From: Ruminococcus flavefaciens
GTDB lineage: Bacteria; Bacillota; Clostridia; Oscillospirales; Ruminococcaceae
Direction: 5' to 3'
Length of the DNA stretch: 60,104 nucleotides
Assembly (NCBI GenBank): GCA_002371825.1
Contig: DFHF01000062.1
Coordinates: 2,147 to 62,250 of the forward strand
Shown: in pieces, positions 33,218 through 41,314 of the stretch
How the letters are laid out: each line of letters opens with the position of its first letter
Position numbering within the stretch: the first letter of the stretch is position 1
Made by a program: the position numbers and the translations under genes
Notes under the pieces: model-generated
Told to the model about the DNA's origin: nothing
Databases searched by the model: none
Seen by the model: only the letters and a program-made list of their open reading frames with translations

Positions 33218-34010
33218 AATTATACGGAATGTACTTGCAGCCGGAGCACTCTGGGCTATTTTTGAGAACTTTATCCTGCTTACAGTAAGACGTGAAAATA
33301 TGGGCGGTAATATACATATTGTACATTTATCTGACTTTCATAAAAGACGTTTCGGCAGGAATAATTTCCGTCTTATAAAGGCAGTTAAACGTGAAAAGCC
33401 TGATATTATTTTTCTTACGGGAGATCTCGTTTCAAGAGATGAGACTGATTTCACAATTGCGATGAGAACTATAGATAAGCTTTGCAGGATAGCTCCGACA
33501 GTTATGATCTACGGAAATCATGAGATGAGCCTGCCGGATAAGAAGGCTAATGAGTTCAGGGAGATGCTCAGCCATACAGATGTCATATTGCTGCAAAACG
33601 ACTATATGACGCTGAATAAGGGCAGAAGAAGCATAAGGGTATACGGTCTCTGCGAGAAATATTCTACCTATAAAAAGGACGGCGGTTACCGTGACCTTGA
33701 CAGGATAACATCCGGAGATTTAGAGGAGCTTTTGGGAAAATGCCCTTCCGGAGAGGTTATCCTGCTTGCACATAATCCTCTTTTTGCAAAAGCTTACGCA
33801 GAATGGGGAGCAGATAATACACTCAGCGGACATATCCACGGAGGAGCCGTAAGACTTTTCGGAAAGGGGATACTCTCCCCGGAACGGAAATTCCTTCCCA
33901 AGTATTCAAAAGGAAAATATACCATAGGTAAAATGAATCTGCTGGTATCAGCCGGTCTCGGAAAGAGAAGACTGTTTGATCCGGCAGAGATAGTAGTATA
34001 CGATATGTAA
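33198..34010 (+). CDS. Membrane-anchored metallophosphoesterase
   Basis: Calcineurin-like phosphoesterase of 270 residues; its substrate is not predictable. All metal-site motifs are present: HLSDFHKRRFG (D-x-H), FLTGDLVSRD (GD), YGNHEMS (GNHE), LAHNPLF and SGHIHGGAVRL (GHxH). A hydrophobic N-terminal segment (about 9-29) would anchor the catalytic domain on the outer face of the membrane, as in the YkuE/YaeI-type subgroup. A second ATG at 33204 is an equally good start. The gene ends the gyrA operon at the strong terminator downstream. Confidence 0.9.
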   Translation: MKMIKNKIIRNVLAAGALWAIFENFILLTVRRENMGGNIHIVHLSDFHKRRFGRNNFRLIKAVKREKPDIIFLTGDLVSRDETDFTIAMRTIDKLCRIAPTVMIYGNHEMSLPDKKANEFREMLSHTDVILLQNDYMTLNKGRRSIRVYGLCEKYSTYKKDGGYRDLDRITSGDLEELLGKCPSGEVILLAHNPLFAKAYAEWGADNTLSGHIHGGAVRLFGKGILSPERKFLPKYSKGKYTIGKMNLLVSAGLGKRRLFDPAEIVVYDM

Positions 34011-34017
34011 TAATTCA

Positions 34018-34061
34018 GCTTAACGGAATGAAGTATCAGCTCATACCGTTAAGCTTTTTTT
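34018..34061. terminator. Bidirectional terminator between metallophosphoesterase and ytaF-like gene
   Basis: AGCTTAACGG and CCGTTAAGCT pair across a 17-base loop, followed by a T-run on the plus strand (TTTTTTT). The two genes converge on it. Confidence 0.82.
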
Positions 34062-34665
34062 ATGAGATGAATGCGAAAATAATCAGCAGCAGACCTCCTA
34101 CCCATGAGAGATCAAGTCCCAAGGAGGAGATACGCTTTCCGGAGATATTTCCGAGAAAAATAGCTGCTGCACCGCACAAAAAAGTCAGGAAAGAGGCTTT
34201 CAGCGGAGCTAAGTCCCCGCAGCTCAGTCCGATAGCCGCAGAGTCAAGAGAGCCTGCCAGTGCAAGAGAGCAGGCCTCAGCAGCAGAAAGGACCTTTGAA
34301 TCGTCTTTATCTGCGGCAGTATCGTCCAGATAAATTTTCACTACCAATGGACTTTTCCCTATTTTCAGCGACATTTCCCCACTCTCAGAAAGTCTTTTCA
34401 CCGTCCGTCGGAATATGCTTTTCAGCACGGTGAGGACTCCTATAGTCACCAGTACAGCGGTACCTGCAAAGTGAAGTGCAGCATATGGGACAAATCCTCC
34501 GATAATGCCGGAAACTGCGGATGAAATACCAAGAACAGCGGCTCCGGAAAAGGCAATTATCCCGGCGGAAAAAGCAGGTATGCGTATACCGCTGTTGCAA
34601 TAGGCTGCTGCTGCAAGATATGTATCAAAACACAGAATAACTGCGATAAATAGTTCTTTTTGCAA
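34060..34665 (-). CDS. YtaF-like (MntP-related) sporulation membrane protein
   Basis: Multi-span membrane protein of 201 residues. The repeat pattern is that of the YtaF/MntP superfamily: an opening ILCFDTYLAAAAYC and, in the second half, ALAGSLDSAAIGLSCGDL, the paired small/acidic motifs of the fold. YtaF is found in spore formers and its substrate is unknown; MntP members export manganese. Start is TTG at 34665, with GGGGGTGT 6 bases upstream. It converges with the gyrA operon. Confidence 0.75.
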   Translation of the reverse strand: MQKELFIAVILCFDTYLAAAAYCNSGIRIPAFSAGIIAFSGAAVLGISSAVSGIIGGFVPYAALHFAGTAVLVTIGVLTVLKSIFRRTVKRLSESGEMSLKIGKSPLVVKIYLDDTAADKDDSKVLSAAEACSLALAGSLDSAAIGLSCGDLAPLKASFLTFLCGAAAIFLGNISGKRISSLGLDLSWVGGLLLIIFAFIS

Positions 34666-34796
34666 TAGTCACACCCCCGCTTTATAATATGCAGATGAGC
34701 AGAGATCAGTGAGTAGAAAGAAGTAGTATTTTTTCTGCTTTCTATTTTCTGATTATTCATTACTGAAAAATTTGAAGAAAAATTTGCGAAAAACCC

Positions 34797-34825
34797 TTGA
34801 CAAAGGGAAAAAAGTGTGATATAAT
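34797..34825 (+). promoter_or_regulatory. rplJ-rplL promoter
   Basis: TTGACA (34797-34802), 17-base spacer, TATAAT (34820-34825): full consensus, fitting a strong ribosomal promoter. Confidence 0.93.
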
Positions 34826-34829
34826 AATC

Positions 34830-34967
34830 AAGCTGTGAATTTCACAGTATATATCGTATTCTAAAGACAGCTGGCTGGTTTATCCGTAAGTCCCGCCGAG
34901 GAATAGCAATTGATTCATAACGAATTATCATTGTCCTTTCCCGAGCTGTCGGTAAAGGACATTTTTT
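34830..34967 (+). promoter_or_regulatory. L10 leader with attenuator (ribosomal protein L10(L12)4 binding site)
   Basis: The leader upstream of rplJ contains the element GCTGGTTTATCCGTAAGTCC and CCGCCGAGGAATAGC typical of Firmicute L10 leaders, where the L10-L12 complex binds. A terminator-like hairpin follows: GTCCTTT (34933-34939) pairs with AAAGGAC (34954-34960), with an inner CCGA/TCGG stem, and leads into ATTTTTTG. Excess L10 would favour termination. The rest of the ytaF-rplJ gap shows nothing else. Confidence 0.82.
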
Positions 34968-35012
34968 GTTGCTTTCGGATACGATGACAATTTATTCGGA
35001 GGTGAATACACA

Positions 35013-35525
35013 ATGCCAAGCAATGCTGTACTCGAAGCTAAGAAGGCTAAGGTTGAACAGCTCACAGACCTCATCAAGAACTCTGTTGCCGGCGTACTCG
35101 TTGATTACAAGGGTATCACTGTTGAGGAGGATACAAAGCTCAGAAAGGAGCTTCGTGAGGCTGGTGTCAACTACTTCGTAGAGAAGAACACACTCCTTCT
35201 CCGTGCTTTCAAGAACTGCGGTATCGAGGGCTTTGAAGAAGCTCTTAACGGAACAACTGCTATCGCTCTCTCAAATGACGATCAGACTGCTCCCGCAAGA
35301 ATCCTCGGTAAGTTTGCTGAGAAGGCTGGCGATGAGAAGTTCAATCTCAAGGCTGGTTACGTTGAGGGTGAGGTTTACGATCAGGCAGGAGTTATCGCTC
35401 TTTCCAAGATCCCTTCAAAGGATACCCTTCTTGCTCAGCTCGTTGGCTCTCTCCAGGGTCCCCTGCAGAAGCTCGCTGCAACTCTCAAGGCTGTTGCAGA
35501 CCAGAAGTCAGAAGAAGCTGCCTGA
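35013..35525 (+). CDS. rplJ: Ribosomal protein uL10
   Basis: Base of the ribosomal stalk, 170 residues. It starts MPSNAVLEAKKAKVEQLTDL and contains VDYKGITVEEDTKLRKELRE and YFVEKNTLLLRAF. The C-terminal helix (LVGSLQGPLQKLAATLKAV) binds L12 dimers. GGAGGTG precedes the ATG, and the gene is under the L10 leader. Confidence 0.97.
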   Translation: MPSNAVLEAKKAKVEQLTDLIKNSVAGVLVDYKGITVEEDTKLRKELREAGVNYFVEKNTLLLRAFKNCGIEGFEEALNGTTAIALSNDDQTAPARILGKFAEKAGDEKFNLKAGYVEGEVYDQAGVIALSKIPSKDTLLAQLVGSLQGPLQKLAATLKAVADQKSEEAA

Positions 35526-35601
35526 TTTCACTCGTAATTTTATTGCAGCTTAACTTAAAACAGCCGTATATCGGCAAATAATTATAAAGGAGATTATTAT
35601 C

Positions 35602-35973
35602 ATGGCTTCAGAGAAGATCACAAAATTTGTTGAAGATATCAAGACTCTTTCAGTTCTCGAGCTTTCTGAGCTCGTAGACGCTATCCAGGAGGAATTCGGT
35701 GTAACAGCAATGGTTGCTGCTGCTCCTGCTGCAGGCGGCGCTGCTGGCGGCGAGGCTGCTAAGACAGAGTTCGACGTAATCCTCGCTTCCTTCGGTGATG
35801 CTAAGATGGCAGTTATCAAGGTTGCTAAGGAAGTTCTCGGTCTCGGCCTTAAGGAAGCTAAGGAAGTAGTTGAGTCTGCTCCTAAGGCTATCAAGGAAGG
35901 CGTTTCAGAGGCAGAGGCTAACGAGCTCAAGGCTAAGTTCGAAGAGGCTGGCGCTACAATCGAGATCAAGTAA
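35602..35973 (+). CDS. rplL: Ribosomal protein bL12 (L7/L12)
   Basis: Stalk protein recruiting translation factors, 123 residues: the N-terminal dimerisation domain (ITKFVEDIKTLSVLELSELV), an Ala/Gly hinge (APAAGGAAGGEAA) and the C-terminal factor-binding domain with KMAVIKVAKEVLGLGLKEAK. GGAG precedes the ATG and the terminator follows at 36055. Confidence 0.98.
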   Translation: MASEKITKFVEDIKTLSVLELSELVDAIQEEFGVTAMVAAAPAAGGAAGGEAAKTEFDVILASFGDAKMAVIKVAKEVLGLGLKEAKEVVESAPKAIKEGVSEAEANELKAKFEEAGATIEIK

Positions 35974-36054
35974 TTTCAGCGGCGCATTATGGCGTCCTGC
36001 AATACTTATCAAAAAAGTCCGTGCGTTTATATATAACGCTGATACGGAAGTTTT

Positions 36055-36101
36055 ATGCCATAGTATTTCTGATGAATGTCAGAAGTGCTATGGCATTTTT
36101 A
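36055..36101 (+). terminator. Intrinsic terminator after rplL
   Basis: ATGCCATAG / CTATGGCAT with an inner TTCTGA/TCAGAA extension, then TTTTTATT. Confidence 0.85.
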
Positions 36102-36228
36102 TTGACAATACAGTTATGCGGTGAATTGTTACTGCCATAAATAAGGATTAAGAATAGTAATAATATGTATTTGGCACATTGGACGACCTAAGGGCGCCCC
36201 GACAAAAAATAAATGATGAACCCGTTTT

Positions 36229-36252
36229 TGTAGGGGCCGCCTCTGGCGGTCC
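36229..36252 (+). repeat. REP-like palindrome in the rplL-CNNM gap
   Basis: TGTAG edge followed by GGGCCGCC-TCT-GGCGGTCC (one G:T pair). A degenerate second unit ending CGCCCCGACAAAA at 36193-36206 faces it, giving another inverted pair. The rest of the 36102-36423 interval holds only the hairpin at 36301. Confidence 0.6.
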
Positions 36253-36300
36253 ATGAGGCACTAATAAAAAAACAGAATTAGCAGCCGTATAAAATAAAAA

Positions 36301-36332
36301 TGCCCCGAAGCAAGTAGAAATGCTTCGGGGCA
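36301..36332 (-). terminator. Orphan minus-strand terminator
   Basis: Perfect 12-bp stem TGCCCCGAAGCA / TGCTTCGGGGCA with an 8-base loop. On the minus strand it is followed by TTTTTATTTTATA, on the plus strand by AAAACTTC, so it terminates leftward transcripts. No minus-strand gene precedes it, which leaves an antisense or small RNA as a possibility. Confidence 0.65.
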
Positions 36333-36466
36333 AAACTTCTATATGGGAACCAGTTTTTAGATAGCTGATAACTTTTCCGCAAGGTATTGCATTATTTTGA
36401 AATATATGTTAGAATAGTATCACTATACTATTATAATATATAAGGGAGATGGAAGAAAAGAATTTT

Positions 36467-37738
36467 ATGGACAATTCGGATGTATGGAAAATTATCCTCG
36501 TAATTTGTATGATGGTATTCTCTGCACTCTTCTCCAGTACAGAGACAGCTTATTCCAGCGTGAACAAGCTAAGACTGAAAAATTACGAGGCTCAGGGAGA
36601 TAAAAAAGCAGCAAAGGCACTTAAGCTGGCAAACCGCTTCGATGAGGTGCTTACAGCTGTACTTATCGGCAATAATATAGTAAATATAGCAACATCATCA
36701 GTCAGCACACTGGTTTTCCTGAAATTTTTCGGAAGCAACGGAGCTGCTGTATCAACAGTGGTCATAACAGTGCTTGTACTGGTATTCTGCGAGGTGATCC
36801 CAAAATCCTACGCAAAAAAGAATGCGGAAAAGCTTGCACTTTCATTTGCAGGACCTCTTTCTGTGCTTGTAACGGTTTTCAAGCCCTTTGTTTTCCTTCT
36901 CAATAAGCTTTCATCATTGGTATCACGAGGCGGAGAGGAGTCTCCGAGTGTTACTGAGGACGAGCTGAAATACATGATAGATGAGATAGAAGAGCAGGGG
37001 GTTATCGAAGAGCAGGAGAGCGAGCTTGTAAAGAGTGCTCTTGAATTTGACGAGATAACTGTAAACGAGATTCTTGTACCCCGTGTAAAGGTAGTGGGTG
37101 TGGAGCTTGGTTCGACTATCGACGAAATAAAGGAGATATTCTGCACCGAGATGTATTCAAGACTTCCCGTCTACGAGAAGAGCCTTGACGAAATTGTGGG
37201 ACTTATCACAAATAAAGCCTTTTTCAAAATGCTGATAGAGGGCGGAAACGATATCAGTACTATAATACAGGAAGTCCCGCATATAGCTGACAGTAAGCTC
37301 ATCAGCGAGGCTATGAAGGAGATGCAGCGCTCAAAGGTCCACTTTGCAGTAGTCACAGACCAGTATGGCGGCACAAAGGGAATAGTTACCCTCGAAGACA
37401 TAATCGAAGAGCTTGTTGGTGAGATATACGACGAGGACGACGAGATAATCAATAATATTATGATGCTTGCTCCCGATAAATACGAGGTTGCAGGCGATAT
37501 GAGCATAGACGACCTTCTTGAACAGCTCGACCTGAATGATGATCTGATAAAGACAGATTATACAACTGTGGGAGGCTGGGTCACAGATGTTATGGAGCAC
37601 ATCCCGGAGGCAGGAGAGACTGCTGAAAGCGGAATATTCCGCATAACAGCCGCAGAGGTCAATGAGCAGAATGTTGAAAAGGTAATAATAGAAGTTCTTC
37701 CCGAAGCGGAGGAAAATGAAAAAGAGGACGGTCAGTGA
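36467..37738 (+). CDS. CNNM/CorC-family transporter with CBS pair (hemolysin-like)
   Basis: Membrane protein of the CNNM/CorB family, linked to Mg2+ efflux or homeostasis; about 423 residues. The N-terminal DUF21/CNNM domain has four hydrophobic segments (starting VWKIILVICMMVFSALFSSTE). A CBS pair follows, with ILVPRVKVVGVELG and HFAVVTDQYGGTKGIVTLEDIIEELVGEI. The last part is a CorC_HlyC domain (about 350-415). An earlier ATG at 36449 directly abuts the AAGGGAG sequence and is unlikely; 36467 is preferred but not certain. A TATAAT at 36432-36437 gives a short leader. Confidence 0.9.
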   Translation: MDNSDVWKIILVICMMVFSALFSSTETAYSSVNKLRLKNYEAQGDKKAAKALKLANRFDEVLTAVLIGNNIVNIATSSVSTLVFLKFFGSNGAAVSTVVITVLVLVFCEVIPKSYAKKNAEKLALSFAGPLSVLVTVFKPFVFLLNKLSSLVSRGGEESPSVTEDELKYMIDEIEEQGVIEEQESELVKSALEFDEITVNEILVPRVKVVGVELGSTIDEIKEIFCTEMYSRLPVYEKSLDEIVGLITNKAFFKMLIEGGNDISTIIQEVPHIADSKLISEAMKEMQRSKVHFAVVTDQYGGTKGIVTLEDIIEELVGEIYDEDDEIINNIMMLAPDKYEVAGDMSIDDLLEQLDLNDDLIKTDYTTVGGWVTDVMEHIPEAGETAESGIFRITAAEVNEQNVEKVIIEVLPEAEENEKEDGQ

Positions 37739-37750
37739 ACCGTCCTTTTC
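37725..37750 (+). terminator. Terminator overlapping the CNNM stop codon
   Basis: AGGACGGT / ACCGTCCT around CAGTGA, then TTTTC. The loop contains the stop codon. Confidence 0.8.
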
Positions 37751-38028
37751 TTATTTTTAAACAATGTTTTCAGCCCTGTATACTATTATAATATATAATA
37801 GCGATGCAATAAACCTTTTCTGATACGAAAAAACATCATTAAATATACACTCGTAATATCTTGCTGAAATGTGACATCAAAAAAATTCATAAAACGAGCA
37901 GAAATATTCAAAATTAGCTATATTCACCTAAAACTGCATAAATATTCATGATTTGAAAAATATGCCTGTCCGGGAAAAATATTACCGGATTGTCATTTTT
38001 TCAAAGGCTCCTGAATATTATTTTTACT

Positions 38029-38092
38029 GGGCGGAAACCGGTAAAAAAACCGCCCGTTGAGGCCATCCGGAGGCCTCTTCTGGCAGGCCTGA
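38029..38092. other. GC-rich hairpin island in an otherwise AT-rich gap
   Basis: Within the 668-base gene-free interval 37739-38406, this block alone is GC-rich. It holds one hairpin GGGCGG...CCGCCC (38029-38055) with an inner ACCGGT, a second GAGGCC-ATCCGGA-GGCCTC (38059-38077), and two AGGCCT copies up to 38092. It does not match a riboswitch I know and lacks the TGTAGGGG edge. Elsewhere in the interval I see only AT-rich sequence and the sleB promoter. Confidence 0.5.
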
Positions 38093-38319
38093 CAACTATT
38101 ACATAAAGAACAACAGCTATAGATTTATACCTAAAGTTGTTATAAAAAGCCTTGATTTTGTAATTAATTTGTAACTTTTTAAAGTTAAACATTTTTGAAT
38201 GTTAATATTAAGTACATAAAGGTTTAAAATTTATGTAATAATATTTGTGCTGTTTATCACTAAGTGCGGTAAAATCAGCTTGCATTTTTGGGTGCAAAAT
38301 GGAAAAAATCTGAAAAGTA

Positions 38320-38348
38320 TTGCTATTTTCCGTTAAATGTGGTATCAT
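38320..38348 (+). promoter_or_regulatory. Promoter of the SleB-like gene
   Basis: TTGCTA (38320-38325), 17-base spacer, TATCAT (38343-38348), about 58 bases before the start. Confidence 0.6.
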
Positions 38349-38406
38349 TTACACGTTCCCGAAAAAGGAGCAAAATTCAAACGCTAATAATTGAAAGGAT
38401 GAGTTG

Positions 38407-39312
38407 ATGAGAGAAGCCAAATTTGCAGCTGGCGTCTTCGGGCTTATTTCTGCTTGTTTGATTGGCGGGGGAGCTGTTGCATATAATGCAGCACCTCAGG
38501 TTAGTACAAGAGATGATTTTGAAATTGTAGAACCCGCAAACGAAGAACTGGCAGCTGCTGCTGAAACTTCTGCTAAGACCACAACCGCTTCAGTAAAAAG
38601 CAAAAATTCTAATTCAAGCATATCAAAGAGGTCCCTTAGCTATAAAGCAGAGGACAGTGTTTCAAAGACAGTATACAATGTCACTACAACAGTTGCTGCA
38701 GCTGCAGTTGAAACAGTGACATCAACAGCCGCTTATATAGAGGCTGAAACAACAACAGAAGCTTACACAGAAGCTCAGACAGAGACAGAATATATATATT
38801 ACGAAGAACCCACCTACCTCGAACAGCCTCAGACAGAAGCTTACACAGAAGCTCCTACAGAGGCAACTACAGCAGCGCCTGTAACCGAGGCTCCTACAGA
38901 GGCTGAAACAGAAGCACCTGTAACCGAGGCTCCCACAGAAGCTGTTCAGGAGACAAACGCAGATACAACTGCAAACGAGCTCCCTATTTCAGATTCAGAC
39001 TTCATTCTCCTTTGCAACGTAGTCGGACATGAAGCTGGTTCGTACTGGATCAGTGAATATGATAAGGCTTGCGTAGTAGAGGTCGTAATGAACAGAGTAT
39101 ACAGCCCTCGTTTCCCCAATTCTGTATACGGCGTGCTCACACAGCCCTATCAGTTCTCAGGAAGCGGCGCTTATGTAAATCTTGGAACATATTCAGGATA
39201 CGTCACTGAAAGCGTAAAGAATGCGGTAAGACTTTACTTCAGTGATCCTTCACAGTTCTCACAGGGTTACCTGAGTTTCTGGGGAGACGGAACCAGAAAT
39301 CATTTCAGCTAA
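38407..39312 (+). CDS. Secreted SleB-type cell-wall hydrolase with Thr/Glu/Ala/Pro-repeat linker
   Basis: 301-residue exported protein. An N-terminal hydrophobic signal/anchor (about 5-26) is followed by a low-complexity region and a run of TEAPTEA-type repeats (about 115-185). The C-terminal hydrolase_2/SleB domain has LCNVVGHEAGSYWISEYDKACVVEVVMNRV (split here at the Glu of GHEAG, the presumed catalytic acid) and ends SFWGDGTRNHF. SleB proteins are lytic transglycosylases of spore cortex or vegetative wall. I use ATG 38407 with AAAGGATG upstream rather than the TTG at 38404. It converges with gpr, fitting sporulation/germination, although the sigma-A-like promoter suggests vegetative expression. 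Confidence 0.85.
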   Translation: MREAKFAAGVFGLISACLIGGGAVAYNAAPQVSTRDDFEIVEPANEELAAAAETSAKTTTASVKSKNSNSSISKRSLSYKAEDSVSKTVYNVTTTVAAAAVETVTSTAAYIEAETTTEAYTEAQTETEYIYYEEPTYLEQPQTEAYTEAPTEATTAAPVTEAPTEAETEAPVTEAPTEAVQETNADTTANELPISDSDFILLCNVVGHEAGSYWISEYDKACVVEVVMNRVYSPRFPNSVYGVLTQPYQFSGSGAYVNLGTYSGYVTESVKNAVRLYFSDPSQFSQGYLSFWGDGTRNHFS

Positions 39313-39352
39313 GCCCTGAAAGAAAAAGTGGTCTTAAAAATTTAAAAGAAAA

Positions 39353-39388
39353 AAGGATCTGACGCACAAGTCGGATCCTTATTTTTTT
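39353..39388. terminator. Terminator between the SleB-like gene and gpr
   Basis: AAGGATC-T-GAC and GTC-G-GATCCTT pair around GCACAA, followed by TTTTTTT on the plus strand; on the minus strand the hairpin is followed by TTTTC, so it may serve both convergent genes. Confidence 0.8.
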
Positions 39389-39389
39389 G

Positions 39390-40238
39390 CTAAAAAAGCC
39401 CTTTGATATCATTGAGTGTCAGTGAGGGCTGGAGGGCAAGATTTATACCAAAGGCTATAAGCTGCGAAGCTCTCTCTGTAAGCCTGTCAATGTCACGGGG
39501 AGTGACCATCATGTCAGGAAGCTCATTTTGCAGCTCCTGCCCTGTAAGGCTGCTGACAATAGTTCTTATATCCACTACAGTCGGTACCCCTACTGCTATA
39601 ACAGGAATACCTAATAAGCGCTCAGAAAGCTCTCTGCGAGCGTTTGCGACTCCGCTGCCCGGGGATATGCCTGAGTTGGTGAGCTGTATAACAGAGCCCA
39701 GACGGCTTATATCAGAGCAGGCCAGAGCATCAACGGCAATAATGGCAGAAGGCCTTATCTGCTCTGAGACCGCTCTTATAAGCTCCGCAGTCTCTATCCC
39801 CGTCTGACCCAGTACCCCTCCTGCAAGAGCACTGACAGGCCTAAGAGAAGTCAGGAAGGCCTCTCCCTCATCGGCAAGCTCCTCACGAAGGTGACGGGTA
39901 GCAAGTACCTTAGAGACCACCTGAGGGCCAAGAGCGTCCGGAGTGATATCATTGTTGCCAAGTCCGGCCACAAGTACATCTCCGTCAGGTATGAGCCTGC
40001 TGAGCTCATTGGAAAATTCAAGCACCATATCGTCATAATCATCGGAAAAGCAGCTCAGGCTCATTCCTTCAAAAGTAATGTAAGTCCCCCTGCCCTTTCC
40101 GATAGTATCAAGACAGCTGTCATCATCGATGATTATCTCGGTAATATCAAAGACCTTTCCCCTGATATCCCTGTGTACACCTGCCGGCAGCGCATCTGCG
40201 GAAAAACTTTCAACAGCAAGATCTGTACGAATGTTCAA
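39390..40238 (-). CDS. gpr: Spore protease Gpr (germination protease)
   Basis: Aspartic-type protease of family A25 that degrades small acid-soluble spore proteins at germination, 282 residues. The N-terminus IRTDLAVES contains the self-processing region. The conserved VAGLGNNDITPDALGP, IAVDALACSDISRLG and TNSGISPGSGVANAR segments are present. The start is TTG at 40238 with GGAGG 7 bases upstream. Family length is about 370 in Bacillus; Ruminococcus-type proteins are shorter. Its presence implies a sporulation programme or its recent ancestry. Confidence 0.95.
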   Translation of the reverse strand: MNIRTDLAVESFSADALPAGVHRDIRGKVFDITEIIIDDDSCLDTIGKGRGTYITFEGMSLSCFSDDYDDMVLEFSNELSRLIPDGDVLVAGLGNNDITPDALGPQVVSKVLATRHLREELADEGEAFLTSLRPVSALAGGVLGQTGIETAELIRAVSEQIRPSAIIAVDALACSDISRLGSVIQLTNSGISPGSGVANARRELSERLLGIPVIAVGVPTVVDIRTIVSSLTGQELQNELPDMMVTPRDIDRLTERASQLIAFGINLALQPSLTLNDIKGLF

Positions 40239-40308
40239 AACTTCGCCTCCTTGTGCATAATGCTTTAAATGTAAAAAAAATTTTTTATCAGAATATCACA
40301 TTTGCCTA

Positions 40309-40337
40309 TTGCATTTTATTGGTGAAAATGTTATAAT
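40309..40337 (+). promoter_or_regulatory. rpsT promoter
   Basis: TTGCAT (40309-40314), 17-base spacer, TATAAT (40332-40337). Confidence 0.8.
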
Positions 40338-40379
40338 ATTATTTGTCTCAGTAGGATAAGTGTGCGTTGCACTTATCTG

Positions 40380-40403
40380 GAGTACACGGACCCGTGTGTA
40401 CTC
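40380..40403 (+). promoter_or_regulatory. Hairpin in the rpsT leader
   Basis: GAGTACACGG pairs with CCGTGTGTACTC (two-base bulge) in the leader about 65-85 bases before the S20 start. A regulatory role in S20 expression is possible but not shown. Confidence 0.45.
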
Positions 40404-40466
40404 TGCTATTATCTGTTAAATGCGGAGATATATACATTCCGCTCATTTTCAAGGAGGTGTAACAAA

Positions 40467-40727
40467 ATGCCAAACATCAAATCTGCAAAGAAGAGAGTTA
40501 AGGTTAACGAAACCAAGGCTGCTGCTAACAAGGCAAGAAAGTCCAATCTCAAGACTATTCTCAAGAAGGCTGACGCTGCTGTAGCTACAGGCGCTGCTGA
40601 TAAGGCAGAGGCTATCAAGGTAGCTATCAAGAGAGTTGACCAGGCTTGCGCTAAGGGTCTTATGCACAAGAATAAGGCTGCAAGAAAGAAGTCTCAGCTC
40701 GCTAAGAAGCTCAATTCTGCTGAATAA
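40467..40727 (+). CDS. rpsT: Ribosomal protein bS20
   Basis: Small-subunit protein of 86 residues: MPNIKSAKKRVKVNETKAA start, NLKTILKKADAA and KNKAARKKSQLAKKLN. It is rich in Lys/Ala, as expected. AAGGAGGTG precedes ATG 40467; upstream in-frame sequence is the untranslated leader. It is monocistronic, between its own promoter and tandem terminators. Confidence 0.97.
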   Translation: MPNIKSAKKRVKVNETKAAANKARKSNLKTILKKADAAVATGAADKAEAIKVAIKRVDQACAKGLMHKNKAARKKSQLAKKLNSAE

Positions 40728-40755
40728 TCTGTCTTGATTCAAATACAGCAAACAT

Positions 40756-40798
40756 CCCCTGCGGACAACTCACGGTCTCGCAGGGGTTTTTATTTTTT
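40756..40798 (+). terminator. Intrinsic terminator after rpsT
   Basis: CCCCTGCG pairs with CGCAGGGG (inner GAC/GTC), followed by TTTTTATTTTTTT. Confidence 0.86.
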
Positions 40799-40831
40799 TG
40801 TAAATTCGTGATCTGATATTTTTTGATGATG

Positions 40832-40860
40832 AAAAGGCGCAAATATTGCGCCTTTTTATT
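40832..40860 (+). terminator. Second tandem terminator after rpsT
   Basis: AAAAGGCGCAA and TTGCGCCTTTT around ATA, then TTATTT. The stem is symmetric, so it could also act leftward. Confidence 0.8.
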
Positions 40861-41017
40861 TATTGTTGGGATGAAATTGCTGATTACATTTTGTATTTTT
40901 ATTTCTGATATTACAATAACTAAAAATACACTATGTTAAATTGTACAAACAAGATAAAAAGCAGTTGTTTGAGTTAACAAAAATTAAGTACAAATTATGA
41001 ATAATGTTCTTTTTCCC

Positions 41018-41046
41018 TTGATATGATCTGTTTCAGATGATATAAT
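41018..41046 (+). promoter_or_regulatory. Promoter of the pilus operon
   Basis: TTGATA (41018-41023), 17-base spacer, TATAAT (41041-41046). It is the only good promoter I see before the 17-kb gene run 41090-58172; 40861-41017 is AT-rich with nothing else recognised. Confidence 0.72.
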
Positions 41047-41089
41047 TTACATATGGAAAGGATATGTAAACAATATATCAGGAGGATAT

Positions 41090-41314
41090 ATGACAGATAA
41101 GGAACTAAGAAAATTAAAAAGAGCTGAACTGATCGAAATACTATATTATCTGAAAAAAGAAAACGAAGAACTTGAAGAGGAAAATAACAGGCTCAAGGAA
41201 AGACTTTATACACTGGCCGGCGAAGCGTTAAAACTTCAAGGGCAGGACAATGCAGGCGAGGGAGCAGAGCCGGTCCGTGTATCAAATCCATTGGAGGAAG
41301 AGGAAAATGACTGA
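41090..41314 (+). CDS. Short coiled-coil protein opening the pilus operon
   Basis: 74 residues, highly charged. A heptad-like stretch (about 19-50: LYYLKKENEELEEENNRLKE) predicts a coiled coil, and the C-terminus is acidic (NPLEEEEND). No known family. AGGAGG precedes the ATG and the gene overlaps lepB by 8 bases, so it is coupled to the signal peptidase. It may scaffold or regulate pilus-linked secretion; that is only positional inference. Confidence 0.7.
   Translation: MTDKELRKLKRAELIEILYYLKKENEELEEENNRLKERLYTLAGEALKLQGQDNAGEGAEPVRVSNPLEEEEND

Noticed and set aside
37751..38400. Possible c-di-AMP (ydaO) riboswitch before the SleB-like gene
   Set aside because: The conserved ydaO core sequences are not visible; only two simple GC hairpins occur and they lie upstream of the promoter.
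38760..38945. Short tandem DNA repeats that could suggest a CRISPR array
   Set aside because: They are in-frame GCTCCTACAGAGGC-type codons of a TEAPTEA protein linker, with no spacers of constant length and no cas genes.
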